Positions 1-8,069 are shown, counted from the first letter of the stretch. The stretch: 11,670 nucleotides of DNA from Amoebophrya sp. AT5.2 (GCA_005223375.1 RXOD01005997.1:1-11670), one strand, 5' to 3'. The notes: generated by a model from the letters alone, not told the origin. Made by a program: numbers and translations.

Positions 1-715
1 GATCTCGCGCAACACGGCCGAATTTATCAGAACCCATATACAATGTAATTTTACATGCACATGCTGGCACGGTTGAATTAAATGTAAGGACAATGACAAT
101 CTAATAGGCGGCGAGATTCGCTGGTAGAGAAAGAAATGGAAATAAGGCAAATCGAAGGCACGCCGGGCCGCATGATTAAGAGCAACGGCATGCATTTCGA
201 AGGTGCAAGCTGCAACCTAACTGTTGGCGGCCGCACCCTGCTCGTGGTAAGTCTCAGCCAATTGTAGCTAAGTAGGATCGCAAGGTATTCTACTGCTGAA
301 CAGGCGGACGCGACTGGGATATAAAAAAACTGCATTGCGTGTTCTTGTTCAGACGCTCCTCTCCACAACGATGCCAGATCCCAAATCCGTTCCCTTCGGT
401 CGCCTGATACTCTCCTTCCCACTGCAGTGCGCACTACCAGTATCGGCTCATTTGTCTGATCGCCCTTCACGCTCTTTTCTCGTGACTTACTCGCTCTTTT
501 CTCGTGACTTACAGCTTTACTCGCTTTCCCTCTAATCGATCCCTGCCCAGGACCCCATCAAGCAAACGCATGATTACCTTCCCAGCATCATAGACATTTA
601 CTGTAGCCCAAAAGAGTAGCGTTTATCGGTTTTCATCGAAGCCCGGCACTGACAACCTCACGCGAGAAGACAGAGCAGAGCGTTCTCGGTCTTACGAGCA
701 AGCCTTCCCATAGGA
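1..715. other. Spacer upstream of the tsaE-tsaD gene; no gene supported
   Basis: I see no convincing gene here. Short open frames exist on both strands (for example 78-470 on the minus strand and 335-535 on the plus strand), but their translations match no family I recognise. The stretch is richer in A/T than the coding parts. It holds a small hairpin at 43-56 (ATGTAA, TT, TTACAT), a TATA-like string at 320-327 (TATAAAAA) about 390 bases before the next start codon, a tandem repeat at 470-512, and an ATCGAT palindrome at 535-540. The GC-rich first 25 bases could be the end of an upstream gene, but no frame proves it. Confidence 0.6.
470..512. repeat. Two-copy tandem repeat, period 22
   Basis: The 21-base unit CGCTCTTTTCTCGTGACTTAC occurs at 470-490 and again, without mismatch, at 492-512, separated by one T. 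A partial third echo (TTTACTCGC) follows at about 516-524. It lies about 200 bases before the tsaE-tsaD start codon. The pyrimidine-rich unit could be leader or promoter sequence, or simple replication slippage. No function is shown. Confidence 0.9.
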
Positions 716-3244
716 ATGCACAGACTCAGCGTCTCCCTCCCGGACGTGGAGGCCACGGAGTGCCTCGGCGCCCTCCTCGCCGCCAAGGCCGAACGCGGCG
801 ACATCTTTTTCCTCCACGGCGAGCTCGGCGCCGGTAAAACCGCTTTGTCCCGCGGCTTCCTGCGGTCTTTTTTTCAAAACGCGGAGCTCGACGTGCCGAG
901 TCCGACGTACTTGCTCCACTTCGTCTACCAACAGGACGCGCCTGTCGAGGGAGCGACAGTTGACACCCTCGAGAACGAAAAGAAGATCGTGTTCAAGGCC
1001 GGGCGGTTTGCCAATCTGCCGGGCGTGGCGGTGCACCATCTGGACCCGTACCGGTTGCCCGTGGGGAAGATCGCCGCGCTGGTGGACTTCGAGAAGCTGT
1101 TCCGGGAGGATATTAGTTTGATCGAGTGGCCGGAGCGGCTGGGGCCGGAAATTCAGGTACCCGGGAAGCGGGTGCTGCACGTGCACTTGAGCGGCGTGGG
1201 GGTGCAGGCAGGAATGCGCGAGGCGCGGCTGGAGCAGGTGGATGGTAGTGGTAATGGTAATGGTGTTGGGGAGGGGGTGGACGTGGGCACCGCTGGAATT
1301 TCATCCTGGTCGGACCGCCTCGGGAGTGCTGTGGACCTGGCGTCGCAAATCGCGGAGTGGAAGCGACAGGCGGGTAGTTGTGCAGCGGCTGCATCGTCGA
1401 AAGAAGGCACAGCTGAACTCGGTGAGGCTTTTTGTGACGATGACGAGGAGTCGACAGACGCGCACTCTCCTCCTGGAAACAACGGGGATGCAGCCGTTGC
1501 TGCAGGGAAAATAAAGCCGTTTGTGAGTACGGCCGCCTCGTCCACACGACACCACCAAATAGAGCGAAAGAGCCTGATCGTGCTCGGCATCGAGTCTTCC
1601 TGCGACGATACTGGCTGCGCGATTGTGACCGGCGACGGCAAAATATTGGGAGAAACCGTCGCGTCCCAAGCGGGCATCCACGAGGTGTACGGCGGCGTGA
1701 AGCCCGACGCGGCGCAGCAAGCGCACAAAAAAGCGATCCACGACACGGTCCAGCAGACCATCGATCGGGCCAAGGAACACCCCTCGGGGCTGTTCACGGG
1801 CCTCTCCGATGTGTCCGCGATCGCGGTCACGGTCGGGCCGGGACTCGGGCTCTGCTTGGGGGTCGGCGTGGAGAAGGCGGTGAGTTTAGCGTGCGAACTG
1901 CAGAAACCCCTAGTCCGGATCCATCACATGGAGGCCCACGCGATGATGACCAGGATGCCCATGAAAGAAGGACAAGTCATACCAGACTTCCCGTACTATT
2001 TGGATTTTTGCCTATCAGTCGCATTCTAATCGATAGATGACGGTTTGCGCTGCAGGATGTGGCGGCACGATCAACAGAAAAGCTTCCTATACCAGTAGAG
2101 AACCGCCCCCATATTAACAGTTTCCTTTCACATCCGCATCAGGTACCTGACCCTTCTTGTTTCCGGCGGCCACAACATGGTTGTGCTCACCGAGGGACTT
2201 GGGCAGCACCGCATTCTCGGCTCTACCCTCGACGACTCAGTTGGCGAGGCCTTTGACAAAACCTCTCGTTTGCTTGGGATTACGCAAATCCCTGGCGGTC
2301 CCTGGCTGGAAAAACTCGCGAAGAAGGGCGATGACAGGAAGTACCACCTGCCGAAACCTCTCTGTAACTCGCGGGATCATAACCTGAAGACCGGCTGCGA
2401 CTTTTCCTACAGCGGGTTGAAGACCGGCGTGAAGGCCCTTATCGAAAAACACTGCCCGCTGAAGGAGGGTGTTGATGCGCAGGAGGATGATGAGCAGGCG
2501 CGCGCGGACGTGGCGGCGGCCTTTCAGCGCGTCGCGGTTGCTCACTTGGTGGAACGGACGGAGCGGGCGATCGGCCGGGCACAAGAGTTCCTGCGCGAGA
2601 AACACAAGAAATCGAAAACTACTAGTAGCGAGAGCGACAAAGAAAAAGGTAAAGAAGACGATGGGCCGAAGGAAGTGAAGACTCTGATCGTGGCCGGCGG
2701 AGTCGCGGCGAACGGGCTGGTGCGGGCGGAGGTTTCGAAGTTGGCGGGGGAGAAAAACTTGGAGATTCTGATCCCGCCTCCGAAGTACTGCGTGGACAAC
2801 GGGGTGATGGTCGCGTGGACGGGGGTGGAACGTTTCCTCAAAGGCCTGCACGAGGAGCCGCCGAAGTCGGCCGAAAACGTGCGGTACTTTTGCGAGACGC
2901 GCCCGCGGTGGCCGTTGGGGGAGCGCGACGGCAAGTCGAACAACTTCAAGGAACGGATCTCGAAAGAAATGAAGGCGAAGGCGGGGAAATTGGGGAAGAC
3001 GGGGGTGGGGAAAAAGTTGGAAACGGGATTGGAAGGTGGTGCGGGGAACAGCGGTTGTGGGGGGAGCGCGCCGATGAAACGTCCTGGCAGCGGCGAGGAA
3101 GATGCAGAGGAGCAGTTGAGCAAGCGGGCACAAAAGCGGCTGAAGAAAGCGGAAATTCTGGCGGAGAGGAAGGCAGAGGGGGCAGCTGCCGCAGGGAAGG
3201 GACATGAGGTGGAAAAGGGGGCGGCCCAGGTTGAGAAAAACTGA
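716..3244 (+). CDS. TsaE-TsaD fusion protein, tRNA t6A37 biosynthesis (join 716-1992, 2143-3244)
   Basis: The spliced frame encodes 792 residues. Residues 1-160 are a TsaE-type P-loop ATPase: Walker A GELGAGKT at 35-42, SPT at 62-64, the HxDxYR-type motif with D110, Y112 and R113, and IEWPE with E137. Residues 161-285 are a Gly/Ala/Ser/Asp-rich linker. Residues 286 to about 687 are TsaD: GIESSCDDTG at 291-300, the metal-ligand motif HMEAH (H404, H408), SGGH at 433-436, DDSVGEAFDK at 456-465, FSYSGLKT at 513-520, GGVAANGLVR at 611-620, CVDN with D644, and RPRWPL near 679-684. A Lys/Ala-rich tail of about 105 residues follows. TsaD-family proteins transfer threonylcarbamoyl to A37 of ANN-decoding tRNAs, and TsaE is the bacterial ATPase partner of TsaB-TsaD. 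The AQQxH stretch near 333-337 resembles mitochondrial Qri7/OSGEPL1. All key residues I can check are kept, so both halves are probably active. The ATG at 716 is the first in frame, since the upstream frame is open only from 653 and has no ATG. Site of action is probably an organelle, but no clear targeting peptide follows the ATG. Confidence 0.9.
1993..2142 (+). other. Intron of the tsaE-tsaD gene (150 bases, GT-AG, phase 2)
   Basis: The TsaD frame breaks after PDFP and resumes at YLTLLVSGGH. Removing 1993-2142 (GTACTATT ... CATCCGCATCAG) rebuilds a continuous TsaD core in frame, splitting a proline codon CC|G. A branch-like TTAAC at 2114-2118 and a pyrimidine-rich stretch precede the acceptor. 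The first four intron bases, GTAC, are repeated as the first four bases of exon 2 (2143-2146), so the intron is flanked by a short direct repeat. The intron contains an ATCGAT palindrome at 2029-2034. If it were retained, the protein would stop at 2029, inside TsaD. Confidence 0.92.
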
Positions 3245-3603
3245 GAGGATTTGGTAACGCGATTGTTTTGAAAGAACTGTTTTGAAACTCCTTGCGCGCG
3301 CGACCGATTTTCCGCTGTAGGGGAAAAACGCCTGGAAAGACCGACTCAAAATGCTCTACACATAGCGACAACGATCTCTCACTCACGAACGAAGGATAAC
3401 CAAACCCGCAATCAGTGCGCAAGTCTGAAATGAATGTGGATGTTCGCGCGTGCATGAGAGAAGAGCACTGCGAGAGAGATTCTCTCCTGGCTCGAGGCCG
3501 CGGTCCGTCTGTCGCTTTTGTACTGGCACTGCGCGTCTCCGAGCATAGAAAGACAGGTGTCTCCCCCAGCCAACGAGCGAGAACTTGCAGCTGAAACGAA
3601 AGG
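3245..3603. other. Spacer between tsaE-tsaD and the cysteine-rich gene
   Basis: These 359 bases hold the presumed 3' end of the fusion gene and the leader of the next gene. The ten-mer TGTTTTGAAA appears twice close together (3264-3273 and 3278-3287). A near-palindromic GAGAGA/TCTCTC stretch lies around 3472-3486. No poly(A) signal of a type I trust is visible. A minus-strand open frame at 2946-3455 only mirrors the Lys-rich tail of the fusion gene and is not taken as a gene. Confidence 0.6.
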
Positions 3604-4065
3604 ATGCGGCGCGCGCCGTCCCCAGCGGGGGTTTGCCGGCCCCAGCGGGGGTTCGCCTACTTTCCGGCTCTGCTGCTAGTGCTCCTCGCCACGACCTCCT
3701 CCTCTGCGAATGGCCTCCGCCTGTCCAAGTTCTTCAAGGTGAAAAAAAACAGCCAAGCAATCGGTGCGTACCCCCCGGAGACGTGCTCGTGCGCTTGCTG
3801 CGTCGTCGTGCAGGAGGGCGGCGGCACGCTCGCTTGCGACGTGCCCAAGCCGTCGCACTGGAAACATCAGGCTTGCACGTTCGCGCTTTGCGGCAACGGC
3901 GCGGTGCTCGCGGAGAAGGGGCCTGAGTTCGCGAAGAAACAAAAGAAGGCGTTCTGCGAGACCCACTGCGGAGTGGCGCAAAAGGCCGCCCGCGGCGACA
4001 CCTGCGCGTGCAAAAACGGCGAAGAAGACCCCTGGAAATGCCCCTTCGGGGGAGAGGAAAACTGA
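3604..4065 (+). CDS. Small secreted or membrane-anchored cysteine-rich protein, unknown function
   Basis: The 153-residue product has a basic N-terminus, a hydrophobic segment at about 18-30 (AYFPALLLVLLAT), then a Ser/Ala/Asn/Gly stretch suited to signal peptidase cleavage near A35-G37. The remaining part of about 116 residues has 12 cysteines at 61, 63, 65, 66, 78, 91, 96, 118, 122, 134, 136 and 146, including the cluster CSCACC at 61-66 and a CxC at 134-136. An even number of cysteines after a signal peptide suggests a disulfide-stabilised extracellular or secretory-pathway domain; metal binding by the CxC clusters is another reading. I do not recognise the family. The ATG at 3604 places the hydrophobic segment where a signal peptide should be, while the ATG at 3585 is in a different frame with no such segment. 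The gene appears intronless. Confidence 0.72.
   Translation: MRRAPSPAGVCRPQRGFAYFPALLLVLLATTSSSANGLRLSKFFKVKKNSQAIGAYPPETCSCACCVVVQEGGGTLACDVPKPSHWKHQACTFALCGNGAVLAEKGPEFAKKQKKAFCETHCGVAQKAARGDTCACKNGEEDPWKCPFGGEEN
3620..3657 (+). repeat. 20-base tandem duplication inside the signal-peptide n-region
   Basis: The string CCCCAGCGGGGGTTTGCCGG at 3620-3639 is followed directly by CCCCAGCGGGGGTTCGCC at 3640-3657, with one mismatch. Because 20 is not a multiple of 3, the two copies are read in different frames and give SPAGVCR and then PQRGFA. The duplication therefore adds coding length and changes the frame relation between the ATG at 3604 and the hydrophobic segment. Confidence 0.85.
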
Positions 4066-4397
4066 TACTGAACCAAAACGGTACTATGGATGACTTGGAG
4101 GGCTAGGGCACAGGAGGGTCTAGAAGGGGCTGAGCCTCCTTTCCGGGCCGCAAAGTAGAGTTGTGGCACCTGCTCGAACAAGAAGACAAGCGTCGCCCTT
4201 GCGTCAGACACGGCAGACCTCCGACGCGCAGGGATGCATGCTGCTGCATAGCACGCTGGCATCGTGCGGATGGCAAGCCTGTTGCATTGTTTTTTCCATG
4301 TTACAATGCTAAAAGCGCCTGATGTTGGCAACACTTAAAGTGCAACGAGGTGAAGACGTGCCTGTTCTCAAATCGACAAGCGGGAGGGCGTTCAATT

Positions 4398-4417
4398 TTC
4401 GAGACCTAGATCTCGAA
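4398..4417. repeat. Short inverted repeat (7-base arms, 6-base loop)
   Basis: TTCGAGA at 4398-4404 is the exact reverse complement of TCTCGAA at 4411-4417, with CCTAGA between them. Pairing does not extend beyond the seven bases. It could form a small hairpin in RNA or be a dimeric protein site. It has no clear relation to either neighbouring gene, being more than 330 bases after one and 530 before the other. Confidence 0.7.
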
Positions 4418-4560
4418 GTCGCGCAATCGGTGCAGTGCAAGTGCAGAGCTGCGGATCCATCGAAGATCTCCCAAAAAGTCCGGCCATGTACGAAATCTAA
4501 TCGTGCGGCTAAGTTCGAATCGCGTCGCTCGCCGAATCGACACTCTTCCTAAAAATCTAT

Positions 4561-4582
4561 CACAAACACAAACACAAACACA
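4561..4582. repeat. CACAAA microsatellite
   Basis: The six-base unit CACAAA is repeated three and a half times without interruption. It is an ordinary simple repeat in the spacer about 370 bases before the ESS2 start codon and is likely to vary in length between strains. Confidence 0.9.
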
Positions 4583-4949
4583 ATTTCATTTCGTTTCCAT
4601 AAACAGGCGACCACGACGACTCCTTTATTGATTTTACCCTCTGACGAAGACGACGAGTTTCATTTTTAGCCCATCTAATTTTCGACCTTAGAAGAAGGTT
4701 TCCGTTACGTACCGGGTGCTTTGACTGTTCAGACACAGTTGCAGCTCGCTACCGTACTATTCGGAAGAAGTCTTTTCATTCACTTCCGACCGCGAAGTTG
4801 AATTTTTACGCGCGGACCATCGGATCGAAACAGCGAGCGCACCAAATGGCCTCGTCCTTGGGCACTGCTGCACGTAGCGCGACCGCCTCGGCCTAGTGGG
4901 AGTGGCGCACAGCTTCTGAGCGGACAGGGCCCGCGACATCAGTCACCAA

Positions 4950-7900
4950 ATGTCCACCGCTTCGGGCAGCTCCGCGAAGCGGCCGGCGGTCGCTCCGCTG
5001 ACTTCCCATGCGCTCGCGGCCTACCTTCCCGAGTCTCGCGGCGGCACCCTCGGACATAGGAAGAAGAATAAGACTGCGGGTTCCTCCGTCGCGCCGCCCT
5101 CCGACGCCGTGCGGTCCGCCGCGCGGGCGCTCGCGCTGCAGAACGGGCAGAATGCCTCCACGTTTCACCGCCTCGAGTCCACCCGGCAGCTCGCCCAACA
5201 GAAGGCGGACGCGCTGCAGCTGAAACCCGCCCCGGAGCGGTTGCTCCAGCCCCGCGACTTTCGCGACGCCACCGACGTGGTGACCGAGGAGGACTACGTT
5301 TCGGGCATCGCGGCGATCATCGAGCGGGATTTCTTCCCAGGCCTGCCGAAGCTGCGACTGCAGTCGGAGCTGTTGAACACCCCCAAGCACGACGAGATCA
5401 CGCGGCGCAAGCTGATCCACGAGATTTTGGCGTTGGAGAGGCGGGAGAAGGACAAAGAGATCTACAACGTTAGTGATGTCACCAAGATCGTGCAAGAGGC
5501 TGGGGGGTCAGGGAAGTACACAACTCTGTCGACGCGGAACTTGGATTTGGACGAGTATTTGGCCAAGTACATGTCGGAGGACAACGCGAGTTTCCGGGTG
5601 CTGTTGGAAAAAGACTTCGTGAAGAAGCGGCAGAAGGAGGCCTTCGTGGAGAAGAAAGAGGAGTTCGAAAGACTGCAGCTGATGCTGGAGAACAGCGAAA
5701 AGCTCGCAATCGAGTACGCGCCACAAGGCAAGGGCGTTCTGGGCATGGGGGCGCAGAAAACGCTGGACCGGTTAAGACAGGCGTACGAAGAAGACCACCG
5801 GAAGCTGGCGGCGACGGAGAGGCAAAACCGCCCGGAACTGTGGAAGAAGAACGCGAAAAAGCTGAAGGGGAATAAAGAGGAGCAGGGGCAGCTGGGTACT
5901 AGTTCTAGTAGTGCAAAGAATGTGAACGCGGGTGCGACGAGCTTCGACGGGGCGCACGAAAACGGCGAGGGACACTGGCTGAAGTCGGGTGCAGCCGCGC
6001 CGTACCTGGCCGCGGAGGGGCTGCACGAGGGGAACTCGAAGTTGTTCGCAGAAGCGCGGCTGGAGGCAGATCTAGCGAGAAATAGTAGCGGGGACAACAT
6101 GTTGAAGTTGTCGATGGACGACGCCGACTTAGACCCGAACAGCTACAAAATCCAGCAGCAGATCGCCGCGTTCACGGCGGAAAGTCGCGCGGACCGGGGA
6201 GCAGCCGCGGCGTCGGACGTGCCGCTCGGGGCGCGGCGCTTCTTCCTGAACCCGTCGGGCAGAGGCGCAACTGCTGGGGCTGCTGGAGTGGCGGCATTGG
6301 AGGGGGGAAACGGAAATCACGCGCTCACGAACGGTCCATCTACTTCCGCAGCAGCACCCGCCGCCCGTGCCGGAGGACCCTTGAGTAGCGCATCTTCGCG
6401 GAACCAAATCCACCAGTTGAACCTGAAAGACGAGCTGCCGGGATCCGCCGCCTCCGACGACGTCTCCGACGTAGATCACCTGGACTCCGTTTCCAACGTG
6501 GCCGTCGATCACGACGCCGCGAGTTCATTTGGCGCCGCTTCTTCCCTCGCGGGCATCGAAAGTGCCAATCCGCAGGCGAACAACGGCGGGCATCTCCAGG
6601 CTACGGCGGCAATCGTTTCCGCGCGCAACCCGGACACGCTGGGGCTAAAAACCAAGCCCGCCAACACCGCGCGCAATGAGCTGTTCTTCAACCCGCGGGG
6701 GATCGTTCCCGCCTCGCATCTGAACGCGCAGCGGCGCGGGCAAACCGCCCTCGCGAACACGCGATTTCCGGTGCGCAAGACCTACGAGAAGGAGGCCCGC
6801 AAGCAGGAGGAGAAGCGCGAAGCGAAGTCGCTCGAGGCCGCCCGCATCCAAGAATACGGCCAGATGGCGGTGGACGGCTCCTTCCAGCAGAATGACAACG
6901 CCGATTTCGTGCACACGCCGAACCTCGACCCGGACGCTCTGATAGCCCAGGGCCTCATGTCGCCCCTGATGACGTACGGTGCGGTGGCAAACACACCGTT
7001 GTTGCTGGACGCGAGCGGAAACCCAGTCGTTGGGGCAACATCGGGTATTGGTGGCGCGACAGCGACCTCCGCCGACCTGGACGCAGTGGAGGCAAGGCTG
7101 CGTGCGGCGGAGGGAATCGACGGGGATTTCGATTTGCCTGCTGGGGAAGGAGGTTCATTGACGGGGGGTGCTGGAGGTGCTCTGAACACGTACTACGCGG
7201 TGCCGGCGTCGTCGGCTTCGGAGGCGAAGCGGGATAAAATGGACCGCGACAAGCGAGAAAACAAAGAAACCATGAAAGAGCGGCAGTTGCAGCGGATGCG
7301 CGAGCTGGGGGTGAACGTCGAGGAACGGGCGGGAAAGTATGGCAATACGCCGATGGTGGGCGGGGGCAGTACGCCGGCGGTGTCCGTAGTTAGCTCGACG
7401 GGAGGACCTGGGAGCCGGCACTTGAGCGGTGCGGTGTCGGCTGCCGGAGAGTCATCCTCGGTTGCTGCGACGCGGAACAGGGAAAATTTGAAGCGGTCGG
7501 CCCGTCCGGCACCGTCAGAGGCGGGCGTGAGCGTGATCTCGTCGCGCCGCGGGGGTGGAGGCGGCTCCGTGGCGGGGTCGTCCGCGATTTCGCTGTCCGA
7601 GAAAGCGGCGCGGGCACTGAACAGGGGGGAACTGTCGAAGCTTCCCGGCCACCTCACGCCGGGCTACAGCAGTATCTTCAACCAGGCGCGGGTGGCGGGC
7701 AAGAAGGCGAAGGTCCCGGGCGTGACGTTCGGTTCATCTTCTTCATCAAGGGCAATAATACCCTCGGGTACAACGGCGCCAGTGGCCGTATCCTCGAGCG
7801 CCATGTCGAGCGCGAGCAGCGTGCGCGGCGGGGGGGAGGGAAGCGTGCGGTCAGGAGCAAACAATAGCTCGGCGTCATCGTCGCGGAGCAAACAACAACT

Positions 7901-8054
7901 GGGAAAGTTCGCGCGAAACCTAGGGCTGGGGGCACCGAGCCTAAACGTGCACCCAAGTCTACGGACGCCGAGTCTGCAAGTGGACGGAAAAATAGACGGC
8001 AAAACAGAAGAAGAAGAAAGCAAGCCTCCAGCGGCAAAAAAGCCAAAGACATAG
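4950..8054 (+). CDS. ESS2: ESS2/DGCR14 (Es2) family spliceosome-associated nuclear protein, enlarged
   Basis: This 1034-residue intronless frame carries the conserved Es2 blocks in order. Near 110-135 is the TEEDY...I..RDFFP..PKL block, which human ESS2 has as EEEYIEGLQTVIQRDFFP. At about 198-216 is LDLDEYLAKYMSEDNASF, matching the family's SLDxFLxxYTSEDNASF. A charged helical part follows. At about 575-605 is NELFFNPRG followed by NTRF, and at 670-683 MSPLMTYGAVANTP, matching the family's SPMMTWGxVxxTPL. A charged segment near 755-790 resembles the family's late helical region. Human ESS2 is about 476 residues, so this copy is roughly twice as long, mostly through Ala/Gly/Ser-rich stretches (about 300-560 and 790-1010). 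ESS2 proteins associate with the C-complex spliceosome in the nucleus, and the basic C-terminus (AAKKPKT) could be a nuclear localisation signal. The ATG at 4950 is in a good context (CACCAAATGT). Confidence 0.9.
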   Translation: MSTASGSSAKRPAVAPLTSHALAAYLPESRGGTLGHRKKNKTAGSSVAPPSDAVRSAARALALQNGQNASTFHRLESTRQLAQQKADALQLKPAPERLLQPRDFRDATDVVTEEDYVSGIAAIIERDFFPGLPKLRLQSELLNTPKHDEITRRKLIHEILALERREKDKEIYNVSDVTKIVQEAGGSGKYTTLSTRNLDLDEYLAKYMSEDNASFRVLLEKDFVKKRQKEAFVEKKEEFERLQLMLENSEKLAIEYAPQGKGVLGMGAQKTLDRLRQAYEEDHRKLAATERQNRPELWKKNAKKLKGNKEEQGQLGTSSSSAKNVNAGATSFDGAHENGEGHWLKSGAAAPYLAAEGLHEGNSKLFAEARLEADLARNSSGDNMLKLSMDDADLDPNSYKIQQQIAAFTAESRADRGAAAASDVPLGARRFFLNPSGRGATAGAAGVAALEGGNGNHALTNGPSTSAAAPAARAGGPLSSASSRNQIHQLNLKDELPGSAASDDVSDVDHLDSVSNVAVDHDAASSFGAASSLAGIESANPQANNGGHLQATAAIVSARNPDTLGLKTKPANTARNELFFNPRGIVPASHLNAQRRGQTALANTRFPVRKTYEKEARKQEEKREAKSLEAARIQEYGQMAVDGSFQQNDNADFVHTPNLDPDALIAQGLMSPLMTYGAVANTPLLLDASGNPVVGATSGIGGATATSADLDAVEARLRAAEGIDGDFDLPAGEGGSLTGGAGGALNTYYAVPASSASEAKRDKMDRDKRENKETMKERQLQRMRELGVNVEERAGKYGNTPMVGGGSTPAVSVVSSTGGPGSRHLSGAVSAAGESSSVAATRNRENLKRSARPAPSEAGVSVISSRRGGGGGSVAGSSAISLSEKAARALNRGELSKLPGHLTPGYSSIFNQARVAGKKAKVPGVTFGSSSSSRAIIPSGTTAPVAVSSSAMSSASSVRGGGEGSVRSGANNSSASSSRSKQQLGKFARNLGLGAPSLNVHPSLRTPSLQVDGKIDGKTEEEESKPPAAKKPKT

Positions 8055-8069
8055 CGCTTTGCGAAGCGC
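8054..8069 (+). other. Hairpin at the ESS2 stop codon
   Basis: GCGCTT at 8054-8059 pairs perfectly with AAGCGC at 8064-8069 around the loop TGCG. The first G is also the last base of the TAG stop. A six-pair GC-rich stem at this spot could influence 3' end formation or termination of translation, but a stem this short also occurs by chance. Confidence 0.55.

Larger units (their letters stand above)
4066..4949. other. Long spacer before the ESS2 gene; no gene supported
   Basis: These 884 bases are the largest gene-free stretch. A 76-codon open frame starts with ATG at 4322 and ends at 4552, but its translation has no recognisable domain and I do not call it. The stretch contains a perfect inverted repeat at 4398-4417 (TTCGAGA, 6-base loop, TCTCGAA) and a CACAAA repeat at 4561-4582. 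The string GTTCGAATC at 4513-4521 recalls a tRNA T-loop, but its flanks do not pair. The end of the stretch should hold the ESS2 promoter and leader, though no TATA-like box stands out. Confidence 0.6.

Noticed and set aside
78..470. A 130-codon open frame on the minus strand.
   Set aside because: The translation shows no domain, the region lacks the GC-rich coding signature of the real genes, and it overlaps a competing plus-strand open frame.
2237..3349. A 370-codon open frame on the minus strand.
   Set aside because: It is the mirror of the GC-rich TsaD exon, whose plus-strand reading has clear conserved motifs.
3481..3495. Similarity to the end of the dinoflagellate spliced leader (TGGCTC.AG).
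   Set aside because: Only about 10 of 15 bases agree, which is within chance, and no upstream part of the leader is present.
4505..4530. Possible tRNA T-arm (GTTCGAATC).
   Set aside because: The bases on either side of the loop do not form a five-pair stem, and no D-arm or acceptor stem is visible upstream.
4322..4552. A 76-codon frame starting with ATG in the long spacer.
   Set aside because: Its composition is unlike the neighbouring genes and it has no recognisable motif; frames of this length are expected by chance.
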